Assembly (NCBI RefSeq): GCF_004341825.1
Contig: NZ_SMAG01000001.1
Location: 248,001 to 312,000 of the forward strand
Origin: Hazenella coriacea
GTDB taxonomy: Bacteria; Bacillota; Bacilli; Thermoactinomycetales; Thermoactinomycetaceae
DNA: 64,000 nucleotides
Direction: 5' to 3'
Under the pieces are notes generated by a model, which searched no databases, was not told where the DNA came from, and saw only the letters and a program-made list of their open reading frames with translations. The translations under genes and the position numbers were made by a program. Below, in pieces: positions 7,690-14,793 of this stretch; positions within the stretch are counted from its first letter, which is position 1; each line of letters begins with the position of its first letter.

Positions 7690-7995
7690 CTTCACATTCT
7701 TATTTAATGAAGAAGAAAGGGACCGATTTGAATTTTGCGGCTTTTCGGGGCTCTTTCATAAATGCACTCATGAGAAACAAAGCACTAGTAAAGTTACTAT
7801 CCCATTTATCCATAATATATCGGAGTGTGACACCTTCCACTTCAATTTCTTCAGAGATGGTTCGATCCTCAATCCATTGTTGTAAAGCTTTCTGTAATGG
7901 TTCGTTGAGCTTTTTAAAACTTTCAATTTCCTGCTCTGCCCTATAAGTCGAATGGTTTAAATTTCTTTTAGTTTTTCTTCGTTAAAAAGTGACAT
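7690..7995 (-). pseudogene. Array family copy 5, broken
   Basis: The copy starts normally (M-S-L-F-N-E-E-K-L-K-E-I) at 7995, but a short deletion/rearrangement at about 7945-7970 creates a TAA after codon 12. The remainder, from the central coiled region to the end, is still clearly recognisable in another frame. GG-ATG coupling after the family stop has decayed to G-ATG-TGA. Confidence 0.75.
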
Positions 7996-8147
7996 TTTGT
8001 TTTCCTCTTTGAGCATTTTATCAGTTTTATCTATTATAGGAATTTAATTATTATTTGAATCTTGTTGTTTTTTTAAGCATGATATATGTAAGGAATTAGA
8101 AAAATAAATACAAAAGAACATTTTTCACCTTTATACGATATCCTTAT

Positions 8148-8354
8148 CTATATAATTACTATCCCATTTATCCATAATATATTGGAGTGTGACACCTTCT
8201 ACTTCAATTTCTTCAGAGATCGCTCAATCCATTGTTGCAATGCTTTTTGTAATGATTCGTCGAGCTTTTTTAAACTTTCTACTTCCTTCTCATATGAATG
8301 TTTATGTTCATTAACAAGGATTTCTTTTAGCTTTTCTTCGTTAAAGTGTGGCAT
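8148..8354 (-). pseudogene. Array family copy 6, frameshifted and truncated
   Basis: Begins at 8354 with M-P-H-F-N-E-E-K-L-K-E-I-L-V-N-E and follows the family to Q-Q-W-I-E. A deletion in the W-I-E-D-R-T block then shifts the frame to an early stop. Homology continues out of frame (I-E-V-E-G-V region) to about 8148, where it ends abruptly. It is the copy furthest upstream and the most decayed. Confidence 0.75.
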
Positions 8355-8514
8355 TCTGTTTTTTCTCCTTGTAGAATTATTTGAATTTTACCCATTACAC
8401 CAATTTAATAGTTCCTTGCTTATATAAAAGTCAAAGCTCCTGACTTTTGAGATGGGTCACTTATGAAAATCTTAACAGTTATAGAAGTGAATTCAAAAGC
8501 TAAGGGGCAACAAG

Positions 8515-8777
8515 ATCAGTAGTGTTGATTTACCAACAGTTAGGAGACGATATTTCGCTCGAAATGACTTTGTACCGATCCTTAGTGGAACCCTTTGATG
8601 AAGGAAAAGAGGAGGCAACTCTTCCTTGAGATCCTTCGTTGCCTTTTGCCTCCTCCCGGAATCAAAGGGTGAAATGGACTTCTCCACTTCTTTGCAAGGG
8701 ACAAGCTCATGGAGGGAGAAAATTGAGCTCCGATGCACGAATATGTAAGGTGAATATTGCCTCATCGACACTACTAC
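8515..8777 (+). repeat. Repeat family B, longest copy, MITE-like
   Basis: About 263 bp. The left end reads ATCAGTAGTGTTGAT and the right end ATCGACACTACTAC, giving imperfect terminal inverted repeats. The interior has further inverted blocks and no transposase. It is related to 11371-11466 (short) and 5081-5185 (partial, inverted). Confidence 0.6.
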
Positions 8778-8816
8778 AACGAGATAATACAAATCTATAT
8801 TTTAAACATTAGTAAC

Positions 8817-8933
8817 TTTATATGAGCATTTTTAGATGATCCAAATCCCATTAGGTCACTATTTCTCTTTCTAGGTTCATTGAATTAAGCCACCTGATTT
8901 CTAATTTAATCAAGCTGGTTTACTCAAATGAGT
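8817..8933 (+). repeat. Repeat family A, copy lacking the central hairpin
   Basis: Starts TTTATATGAGCATTTTTAG and has the ATCCAAATCCCAT block. It jumps at TTTCTCT directly to the right part (GGTTCATTGAATTAAG, CACCTGATTTCTAATT). The central hairpin loop and second stem arm are deleted. Confidence 0.6.
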
Positions 8934-8943
8934 TAGTAATCAT

Positions 8944-9996
8944 TTATTTTGTATTCTTTTCAGTAACAAGTGCTGCAATTTTATCAAATGCTTTCGATTC
9001 ATTGGAACTGGATACCATTTGAATTCCCATTTCTTGAATACGTTTGTAAGCTTCATCCAACTTCGCTTGTAGTGTACTAATGGTTAGGTTGGCTGTTTCT
9101 AGTTGTGATCTTAAATGTTCGCGCTCAGCTTCGAGAATACGCCGATCTGCTTCGACTTCTTTTTTAAGAGTTGCTTCACGTATGGCAAGTACTCGCTTGA
9201 TTTCTGAGGAGGCTTTAGAGTCTGCTTCCGCTTTTGCCTCAGCTAATTTTGCTGGAAAAGCAGCGATTTCTGCTTCAAGATCATCTAATTTTTGTTCGCG
9301 TTTTTCGATTGCCACTTCACGTTCACCTAAAGACTTTTCATATGTACTTAGTTCAGCGTTTGTTTTTTCTAATTCTGCATTGAATTCCTTACGTTTACTC
9401 GTAATCTCATCCTCAAGGTTGTCCATGGCTTGCTTTTTATGTCTAGCAAATTCATATTTGAATTCTTCTTCTTCACGTTTTTTCGTTTGAACTAGTTTCT
9501 CTTTTTGCTCTTTGATTAAAGTCTCGTACTCTTCACGACTCAATTTAATTTGACTTACGATCTCAGCCAATTCAGCAGCAGCTTTTTCTTTTTCATCCAC
9601 TAACTCTTTTTCTTGCTCTAGCTTCAGTTCTTGGTGCGCATTCACGAGTGCTGCAAGTGTATGTGCCTGCTTTTCAATACCGAATAATTCTTTTAGTTCA
9701 GCCTCTTTAATTTCAATTGCTTCTTTGATCGTTTGTAAACTATTCATCTCAACGACAATATCTTCATTGATTTTTCCTAACAATCTAGAAATCGATTTAG
9801 ACAAATCAGTAATTTTCTTCTCAACATTATCTTCTACAATCTGGTCTGCTTTAGTGATGGTTTCAGTTGCTTTTTTAGCCGTAGTTTCAGCAACAGCGTT
9901 CAACTTTCCTTTTTCCAACTCAGCAATCTTTTTCTCAGCTTCTCGAAGTGCCGTAAGAATGGTGGCTTTGGTGTTTTTTTCTGTGATGTTTGCCAT
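8944..9996 (-). CDS. Long coiled-coil protein, function unknown
   Basis: A 350-residue protein that is almost wholly alpha-helical coiled coil. It has E/K/A-rich heptads from about residue 10 to 325, a short Thr/Ala-rich segment at 40-55, a small less charged patch near 105-125 and a polar C-terminal tail with S-S-S-N-E-S. There is no signal peptide, membrane helix or nucleotide-binding motif. It stands alone between repeat family A and the restriction-like gene, in the same orientation as the accessory genes. A structural, phage-derived or defence-associated scaffold role is possible, but nothing in the sequence proves one. Similarity searches with such sequences easily give false hits to myosin-like or SMC proteins. 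Confidence 0.75.
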   Translation of the reverse strand: MANITEKNTKATILTALREAEKKIAELEKGKLNAVAETTAKKATETITKADQIVEDNVEKKITDLSKSISRLLGKINEDIVVEMNSLQTIKEAIEIKEAELKELFGIEKQAHTLAALVNAHQELKLEQEKELVDEKEKAAAELAEIVSQIKLSREEYETLIKEQKEKLVQTKKREEEEFKYEFARHKKQAMDNLEDEITSKRKEFNAELEKTNAELSTYEKSLGEREVAIEKREQKLDDLEAEIAAFPAKLAEAKAEADSKASSEIKRVLAIREATLKKEVEADRRILEAEREHLRSQLETANLTISTLQAKLDEAYKRIQEMGIQMVSSSNESKAFDKIAALVTEKNTK

Positions 9997-10246
9997 CTTT
10001 TATCTTCCTTCTCTAAATTAGGATTTTTATTTTCTATCCTAAGTGTATCGAATCAGGTATGCCAAAATGGGGATACCTTGAATCATGTCTACCCTAATCA
10101 AAAATGAATAAAAAAAGCCCATACATTGTGTCAGAACACAACATATGAACCTCATTTTCATTTATTTATCAACAAATTGTCCTATTTCTAGAGTTTAGTT
10201 ATAAAACATTTCTTCGTATGGACAGAACCCGTTTAAATTCCGGCAT

Positions 10247-11341
10247 TTATGATCGCTTGTCATTATAACACTTTAATAGTTGTCTTAACTTTATATCAAT
10301 TCCGTATGATACTAACTTATCTTTTCTACTATGATATAGTTTCTTAATGATTTTTTGATTTTGTTCTGGTGTAGCCAAATGAATGGCTCTATGACAATTT
10401 GGACACAGCGAAATTATATTTCCAGGCACATCAAGACTATATTGAAATTCCCCTTGTTTAGCGAGTGGAATCAAATGATGTGCTTCAACAAAATTCTTAC
10501 CTGTTACATTAGATACGAATGTCCTATGTTCCGGATTGTATTCACACACATAACCTGCCTTATGTATGGCTTCCTTAGAGATTCTTTCATTACGTTCCCA
10601 CTCTTCAATACCGTTTGTCAATTTTCTTTTTGGGCGTTTTTGCGGCTTCTCAGGAGTGACACTAGGTTTAGATCTATCAATATTTGCTTGATAACTAAAT
10701 TCTGAAAGAGATAAAATAAATTTATTTGCGATTATTAAATCATTGATTTCGCTAAATTCCTTCCCACCCATATATCCTTTGATTTCACGATAAACTCCAA
10801 TTAGATTGCGTAAATCGTTTACTAATACAGTATTATTAGGAATCTTACCGGTCTCATAAAACTTACCGCAAATATGCCCCAATTCATATCCCTTGCCCAG
10901 TGACTTTGTACAATGAAGATCAATAGGTTCAAATGAAAAATCGTTTAATGGTGAGTTCAGAATTTCCTTCCATTTATCAGAAACAAGTTCGATCTTATGT
11001 CTACCATCAGTTGTTCGATATTTTTCTTTATAATAGGTCCAGCCTTGATTTAAAGACAGATAAACGCCACTCATATCAGCTCTAAAAAGGTAAACTATGT
11101 AGTAACCTTTAGTGGCAGTAGTTGTTATACCTTTATCAGAAATCAAGATCCAAGGGATCTCTGCCCAGTTCCCTTGGCCGACTGATCCTTTTATACAGTA
11201 TTGACTTGAATCAATACTAGCTTTTTCTTTTACCTCTTCAACTGCAAAACTACGGACAAATTCACCAATTTTATTTCCTCCAAAGTTACTTTTAGCTTCA
11301 CTTATATAGTTTCTTAGAATAGTAGTAAAAACTTCTTTCAT
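10247..11341 (-). CDS. MrcB_N-HNH endonuclease, probable modification-dependent restriction enzyme
   Basis: A 364-residue two-domain protein. Residues 1 to about 200 match the MrcB_N (DUF3578) pattern: I-K-G-S-V-G-Q-G-N-W-A-E-I-P-W-I, then G-Y-Y-I-V-Y-L-F and a S-L-N-Q-G segment. This is a DNA-recognition domain also found on McrB-like type IV restriction ATPases. After a basic P/K-rich linker (230-245), residues about 265-340 form an HNH nuclease with a V-E-A-H-H-L core near 290 and C-P-N-C-H at 313-317. The combination is expected to cut foreign DNA carrying modified bases. There is no methyltransferase or McrC partner next to it, which fits a self-contained type IV enzyme. Its target modification cannot be read from the sequence. 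Confidence 0.85.
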   Translation of the reverse strand: MKEVFTTILRNYISEAKSNFGGNKIGEFVRSFAVEEVKEKASIDSSQYCIKGSVGQGNWAEIPWILISDKGITTTATKGYYIVYLFRADMSGVYLSLNQGWTYYKEKYRTTDGRHKIELVSDKWKEILNSPLNDFSFEPIDLHCTKSLGKGYELGHICGKFYETGKIPNNTVLVNDLRNLIGVYREIKGYMGGKEFSEINDLIIANKFILSLSEFSYQANIDRSKPSVTPEKPQKRPKRKLTNGIEEWERNERISKEAIHKAGYVCEYNPEHRTFVSNVTGKNFVEAHHLIPLAKQGEFQYSLDVPGNIISLCPNCHRAIHLATPEQNQKIIKKLYHSRKDKLVSYGIDIKLRQLLKCYNDKRS

Positions 11342-11370
11342 AAAACTCTTCTCCCAAATATAAATAGTAA

Positions 11371-11466
11371 ATCAGTAGTGTCGATTCACCATGATTTAGG
11401 ATCAATTATTCTGGACCAAATGACTTTGTTCCATCGCCTACCCATTTCCTAATCAGCACTACTGAT
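11371..11466 (+). repeat. Repeat family B, short copy with terminal inverted repeats
   Basis: Left end ATCAGTAGTGTCGATTCACC; right end CAGCACTACTGAT, a 10-bp terminal inverted repeat with one mismatch outward. It keeps the AAATGACTTTGT block of the long copy. It lies directly upstream of the MrcB_N-HNH gene start and may have brought or disturbed its promoter. Confidence 0.6.
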
Positions 11467-11601
11467 CCTAAGTATAATTATAGTTTATCATTACTATTAT
11501 ATAATTTTCTAATTGAATTAATATTAAATGAAATATATATTAGTGTCATTTTTAACTCTTTTGAATCTAAAATGAATCACTCCAAACCCACCCCAAAACA
11601 A

Positions 11602-11633
11602 AAACCCTACCACTCCATGACTTCGGTAGGGTT
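11602..11633 (-). terminator. Rho-independent terminator of gerE
   Basis: Stem AACCCTACC / GGTAGGGTT just after the gerE stop. On the minus strand it is followed by TTTTTGTTTTG. Confidence 0.75.
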
Positions 11634-11642
11634 ACGCGACTC

Positions 11643-11861
11643 TTAAATTTTCAATTCACCCAACCGCACGAGCTCCACAACAGCTTGGGATCGTCCTTTG
11701 ACGTTGAGCTTTTGCATGACATTGCTGATGTGGTTGCGGACGGTTTTTTCACTGATGAAGAGATGTTGGGCGATTTCTTTGGTTGTTTTGTCTTGAACGA
11801 GTAGCTCGAAAACTTCCCTCTCCCGATTGGTTAATAAGGATTTACCTTTTTGGTTATTCAA
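11643..11861 (-). CDS. gerE: GerE, late mother-cell sporulation regulator
   Basis: A 72-residue LuxR-type helix-turn-helix protein, close in sequence and length to the 74-residue B. subtilis GerE (L-T-x-R-E-R-E-V-F-E-L-L-V-Q-D-K-T-T-K-E-I-A, then F-I-S-E-K-T-V-R-N-H-I-S-N and V-K-G-R-S-Q-A-V-V-E-L). It consists of the DNA-binding domain only, with no receiver domain. In Bacillus it acts in the mother cell under sigma-K to switch on late coat genes and repress others. The start is TTG at 11861, 7 bases after a GGAAGGGTGG site. It is monocistronic, with its own terminator. Its presence strongly supports an endospore-forming host. Confidence 0.96.
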   Translation of the reverse strand: MNNQKGKSLLTNREREVFELLVQDKTTKEIAQHLFISEKTVRNHISNVMQKLNVKGRSQAVVELVRLGELKI

Positions 11862-11866
11862 ATGAT

Positions 11867-12274
11867 GCCACCCTTCCTTGCTCGAGCACTAAGAACACGA
11901 GGGTCAGGGACCAGTCAAACTATCTTATGAGCAAGAATCGATCAAGGTGAGGCAAATGAGGTAAAATAGGCGGTTGCTTCTGTTATTTTTAAATTCTTGC
12001 TTCATATTGTTTTCACATTTTATGCAAAAAAGATTAAGGGGTTCCAGCACTTTCCGAGTTAAAAATTCTCTTTTCTCTTCTGTTCACAAGAAGTACTATA
12101 ATAAGTGGTTCCTATTTTCTTTTTAAGAGTGAGTGATATCTTGGATTAGGTCTAGAGGCGATTCAGTTCATGATGTCATAACTCTTTTCAAGATAGTAGA
12201 AAATCATTGTTAAATACTATAAAAAAGTCTTGAGAACGGTTTCGCTCAAGGCTAGAGAGAAAAGGGGTACAGGT
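11867..12274. other. Divergent intergenic region between gerE and pdxK
   Basis: No gene was recognised. It must hold the gerE promoter (leftward) and the pdxK promoter (rightward). A hairpin, CTTGAG / CTCAAG (12229-12250), sits just before the pdxK start. Confidence 0.5.
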
Positions 12275-13084
12275 ATGTTTAAAGCATTGACGATTGCAGG
12301 TTCTGACTCCAGTGGTGGCGCTGGGATTCAAGCGGACTTGAAAACTTTTCAGGAATGTGGAGTTTATGGGATGACCGCCTTAACGACGATCGTAACGATG
12401 AACCCCGATGATAACTGGTCACATCAAGTATTCCCCATTCCTATGGATACCTTAAAAGACCAGTTAAAAACAATTTTAGAGGGCATTGGCGTACAAGCTT
12501 TAAAAACGGGAATGCTTGGCTCTGTTGAAGTGATTGAACTAGTTGGCGAAACGATTGAAAAATATGATGTAGAACATGTTGTCATTGACCCTGTGATGGT
12601 TTGTAAAGGTACAGATGAGCTTGTTCAACCTGACACTGCAGTCAGCCTACGAGAAGTTCTCGTCCCTAAAGCAACAGTAGTCACTCCCAATTTGTTTGAA
12701 GCACAACAACTCAGCCAAGGAAAACCGATTCGTACTGTGGACGACATGAAAGAGGCCGCAGCTAAAATTCATGATTTGGGTGCCAAATATGTATTGGTCA
12801 AAGGCGGCGGCAAGCTTCAACACGAAAAAGCGGTTGACGTTCTTTATGATGGACAAACGTTTGATGTGTTAGAAGGAGATCGCATCAAAACGACAAATAC
12901 ACATGGAGCAGGTTGTACCTATTCAGCAGCTATTACAGCTGAGTTGGCGAAAGGAAAGCCTGTTAAAGAAGCGATTGAAGTCGCTAAATCTTTTATTACT
13001 GAAGCGATTCGCCACTCTTTCCCTATCAACCAATACGTAGGACCATTGAAACATCATGCTTGCCGTTTATACCCCATTAAGTAA
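12275..13084 (+). CDS. pdxK: Pyridoxine/pyridoxal kinase of the ThiD-like type
   Basis: A 269-residue cytosolic ribokinase-fold kinase that phosphorylates pyridoxal, pyridoxine and often hydroxymethylpyrimidine, so it serves B6 salvage. It follows B. subtilis PdxK closely: A-L-T-I-A-G-S-D-S-S-G-G-A-G at residues 4-17, A-D-L-K-T-F, the V-I-D-P-V-M-V-C-K-G block, and T-H-G-A-G-C-T near 213-219 with the catalytic Cys. The ATG at 12275 is chosen because AAAGGGG lies before it and the homologue starts there; a TTG at 12230 would add 15 unlikely residues. It is a single gene. B. subtilis PdxK was once annotated ThiD2, so a thiamine role cannot be excluded from sequence. Confidence 0.95.
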   Translation: MFKALTIAGSDSSGGAGIQADLKTFQECGVYGMTALTTIVTMNPDDNWSHQVFPIPMDTLKDQLKTILEGIGVQALKTGMLGSVEVIELVGETIEKYDVEHVVIDPVMVCKGTDELVQPDTAVSLREVLVPKATVVTPNLFEAQQLSQGKPIRTVDDMKEAAAKIHDLGAKYVLVKGGGKLQHEKAVDVLYDGQTFDVLEGDRIKTTNTHGAGCTYSAAITAELAKGKPVKEAIEVAKSFITEAIRHSFPINQYVGPLKHHACRLYPIK

Positions 13085-13095
13085 GACAAAAAGAA

Positions 13096-13135
13096 CAACC
13101 AGCCCGCGAATCTGTCTGATCGCTGTGGCTGGTTG
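13096..13135. terminator. Bidirectional terminator between pdxK and the M24 peptidase
   Basis: Stem CAACCAGCC / GGCTGGTTG. The better T-tract (TTCTTTTT) lies on the minus strand, so it ends the M24 gene at least as well as pdxK. Confidence 0.7.
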
Positions 13136-13155
13136 ATTTACGATATCCCTAACTC

Positions 13156-14352
13156 TTAAGCTTCAATCTTTACAATCTCTTCAGGTGCAGTCGTTAATGA
13201 TTGAAGTCCTTGTGTAGTGACGAGATATGTATTTTCGATCCCTACAACACCTCTACCTGGGAAAGTAAACTTAGGTTCGATCGCAATGACCATCCCTTCG
13301 ACCAACTCTTGGCTAAATCCACGAGCTAAGACAGGTAATTCGTCTAATTCCAATCCCACTCCATGTCCGAGGAATTTAGCTTGATCTTTTCCATACCCCA
13401 TAAAATGTTCTTTTAACCCTGCTTGATCTGCCATTTCAACCGCTTTCAGATATAACGATTCCCAACTCACACCGGGGCGTCCCATCTGTTCGATTTCACG
13501 TAAAATGGAGCGAGTAATTTCATATGCTTGTTGTAGATCATCGTCCATTTCACCAACCACAGCCATCCGTGTTTGGTCTATAATATAGCCTTCTACAACT
13601 GTACTGATATCGACGAGGATGGGCTCCCCACTAGTAAACGTTTTATGTCCTGATCCTTGTGGGCTAGCCGTCGTTAGACCTAATCCCCCAGCAGGCCCGT
13701 CAAAGTAGGTAGGAGTAGCAGCAGCCATCCCTGAAGCGACCATTCCTAAAGCTAGCTCTTGATTATAGCCCCGCATCCGATATAGGCTGATATTGCCTTG
13801 AACTCGTAACTTATATTCGATCTGGGCAGCGAGTTCTACCTCACTCATCCCTAAACGAATCATCTCTGGTAAAGAGACCACAATCTCATGAACCCTGCGC
13901 GCTGCTTCTCGTAATTGTTCTAACTCATAAGACGATTTGACAGCTCGTTGAAGACGAAGTGCAAAGGAGACGTCCACAGCTTCCGCTCCAGGAAACATAC
14001 TTAAATAGCGTTGCGCAAGACCGTAAGGCAAAACATCCATCTCAATTCCCAGACGTTTCACCTCACCAAAATGATTCCTAATCTTATCTCCTAGCTCTTT
14101 CATCCTGCCCATCTCTTCAACAGGAATCGAGGCTTCAAATTCGGCTCGAGTGACACTTTTTTTCACATATAAACAGGGATCACCTGACTTTGGGACATAT
14201 AAGACTCCGTTTTGCATCGTACCAGACAAATAGTAAATATCTATATTCTGAGTAATGAGTGCTCCATCTAACTTCATTTGTTGCAATGTTTGCTGAAAAT
14301 CTTGAAGTCGTTGCTTAATTTCAGATACAGGGACTAGTGGCAATGAGTGCAT
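13156..14352 (-). CDS. M24-family Xaa-Pro-type peptidase
   Basis: A 398-residue metallopeptidase of the aminopeptidase P / prolidase family. The N-terminal creatinase-like domain spans about 1-150 and the pita-bread catalytic domain 155-390. Candidate metal ligands are visible: D in L-V-D-I-S, D in I-I-D-Q-T-R, H in L-G-H-G-V-G-L, E in A-I-E-P-K-F and E in G-I-E-N-T. It should remove N-terminal residues before proline, or split X-Pro dipeptides, in the cytosol. The ATG at 14352 has GAAAGGATG before it; an in-frame start at 14394 without a clear ribosome site would add 14 residues. It is a single gene. The upstream leader contains a large inverted repeat (14486-14559). Confidence 0.9.
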   Translation of the reverse strand: MHSLPLVPVSEIKQRLQDFQQTLQQMKLDGALITQNIDIYYLSGTMQNGVLYVPKSGDPCLYVKKSVTRAEFEASIPVEEMGRMKELGDKIRNHFGEVKRLGIEMDVLPYGLAQRYLSMFPGAEAVDVSFALRLQRAVKSSYELEQLREAARRVHEIVVSLPEMIRLGMSEVELAAQIEYKLRVQGNISLYRMRGYNQELALGMVASGMAAATPTYFDGPAGGLGLTTASPQGSGHKTFTSGEPILVDISTVVEGYIIDQTRMAVVGEMDDDLQQAYEITRSILREIEQMGRPGVSWESLYLKAVEMADQAGLKEHFMGYGKDQAKFLGHGVGLELDELPVLARGFSQELVEGMVIAIEPKFTFPGRGVVGIENTYLVTTQGLQSLTTAPEEIVKIEA

Positions 14353-14485
14353 AAAAGCTTCATCCTTTCTGTTAGCGAAATATGTCTTCTTCAAAAATTC
14401 TCTCTCACCCGTTTGAAACCCTTTTCATTTCTGTTTTTTCCTTTTGAATAGATGAAAATATCTTGAGGAATGATAAAAGTTAACT

Positions 14486-14559
14486 ACAGTAGGGTCTATG
14501 AAGGCTATGATCGGCCTCTCTGAAGAGGGTTTCGCTCAAAAGATACGACGCCCTACTGT
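14486..14559 (-). other. Possible structured leader upstream of the M24 gene
   Basis: A perfect 9-bp closing stem, ACAGTAGGG / CCCTACTGT, encloses 56 bases. Inside is a second hairpin, CCTCT-CTGA-AGAGG (14515-14528). It lies about 135-210 bases upstream of the M24 start. I do not recognise a known riboswitch class. Confidence 0.4.
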
Positions 14560-14584
14560 TGGATAAGTTGATACTACTAAAGTA

Positions 14585-14747
14585 CTCAACTTGAGCAAAA
14601 AGAAATCAAGTGGTTTGATTCAATGAATCTTGGAGGGGAGATATTTCTCTAGCGAACGACTTTGGCGGATTCGCTACGAGAGTGAGACAGAGAAACAGCG
14701 CCCAATAGGATCTGGATCAATATGTGACTAAAAATGCTCATATAGAG
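14585..14747 (-). repeat. Repeat family A, full copy in reverse orientation
   Basis: On the minus strand it reads from CTCTATATGAGCATTTTTAG through GATCC, TTTCTCTGTCTCACTCTCGT, GTCGTTCGCTAGAGAAA and CCCCTCC to the ATTCATTGAATCAA and TTTGCTCAAGTT blocks. It fills the gap between the M24 gene and the phosphatase-like gene. Confidence 0.7.
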
Positions 14748-14793
14748 TAAAGTAACTGGACAGTGAAAGCTTACATGTTAAAGGATGTCGTTC

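Larger units (their letters stand above)
8355..8943. other. Gene-poor stretch with repeats of families A and B
   Basis: No convincing gene is present. The stretch holds a full repeat family B element (8515-8777) followed after 40 bases by a shortened repeat family A copy (8817-8933). An open frame crossing 8493-8792 lies inside the repeat and looks fortuitous. Confidence 0.6.

Noticed and set aside
5735-8354. CRISPR-like periodicity in the array region
   Set aside because: The repeated units are about 350-450 bp coding sequences, not short repeats with unique spacers.
8493-8792. A 99-codon open frame on the minus strand
   Set aside because: It covers a repeat family B element almost exactly, has no ribosome site and no protein-like pattern.
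9080-9490. A long plus-strand Ser-rich frame
   Set aside because: It mirrors the repetitive codons of the coiled-coil gene on the other strand.
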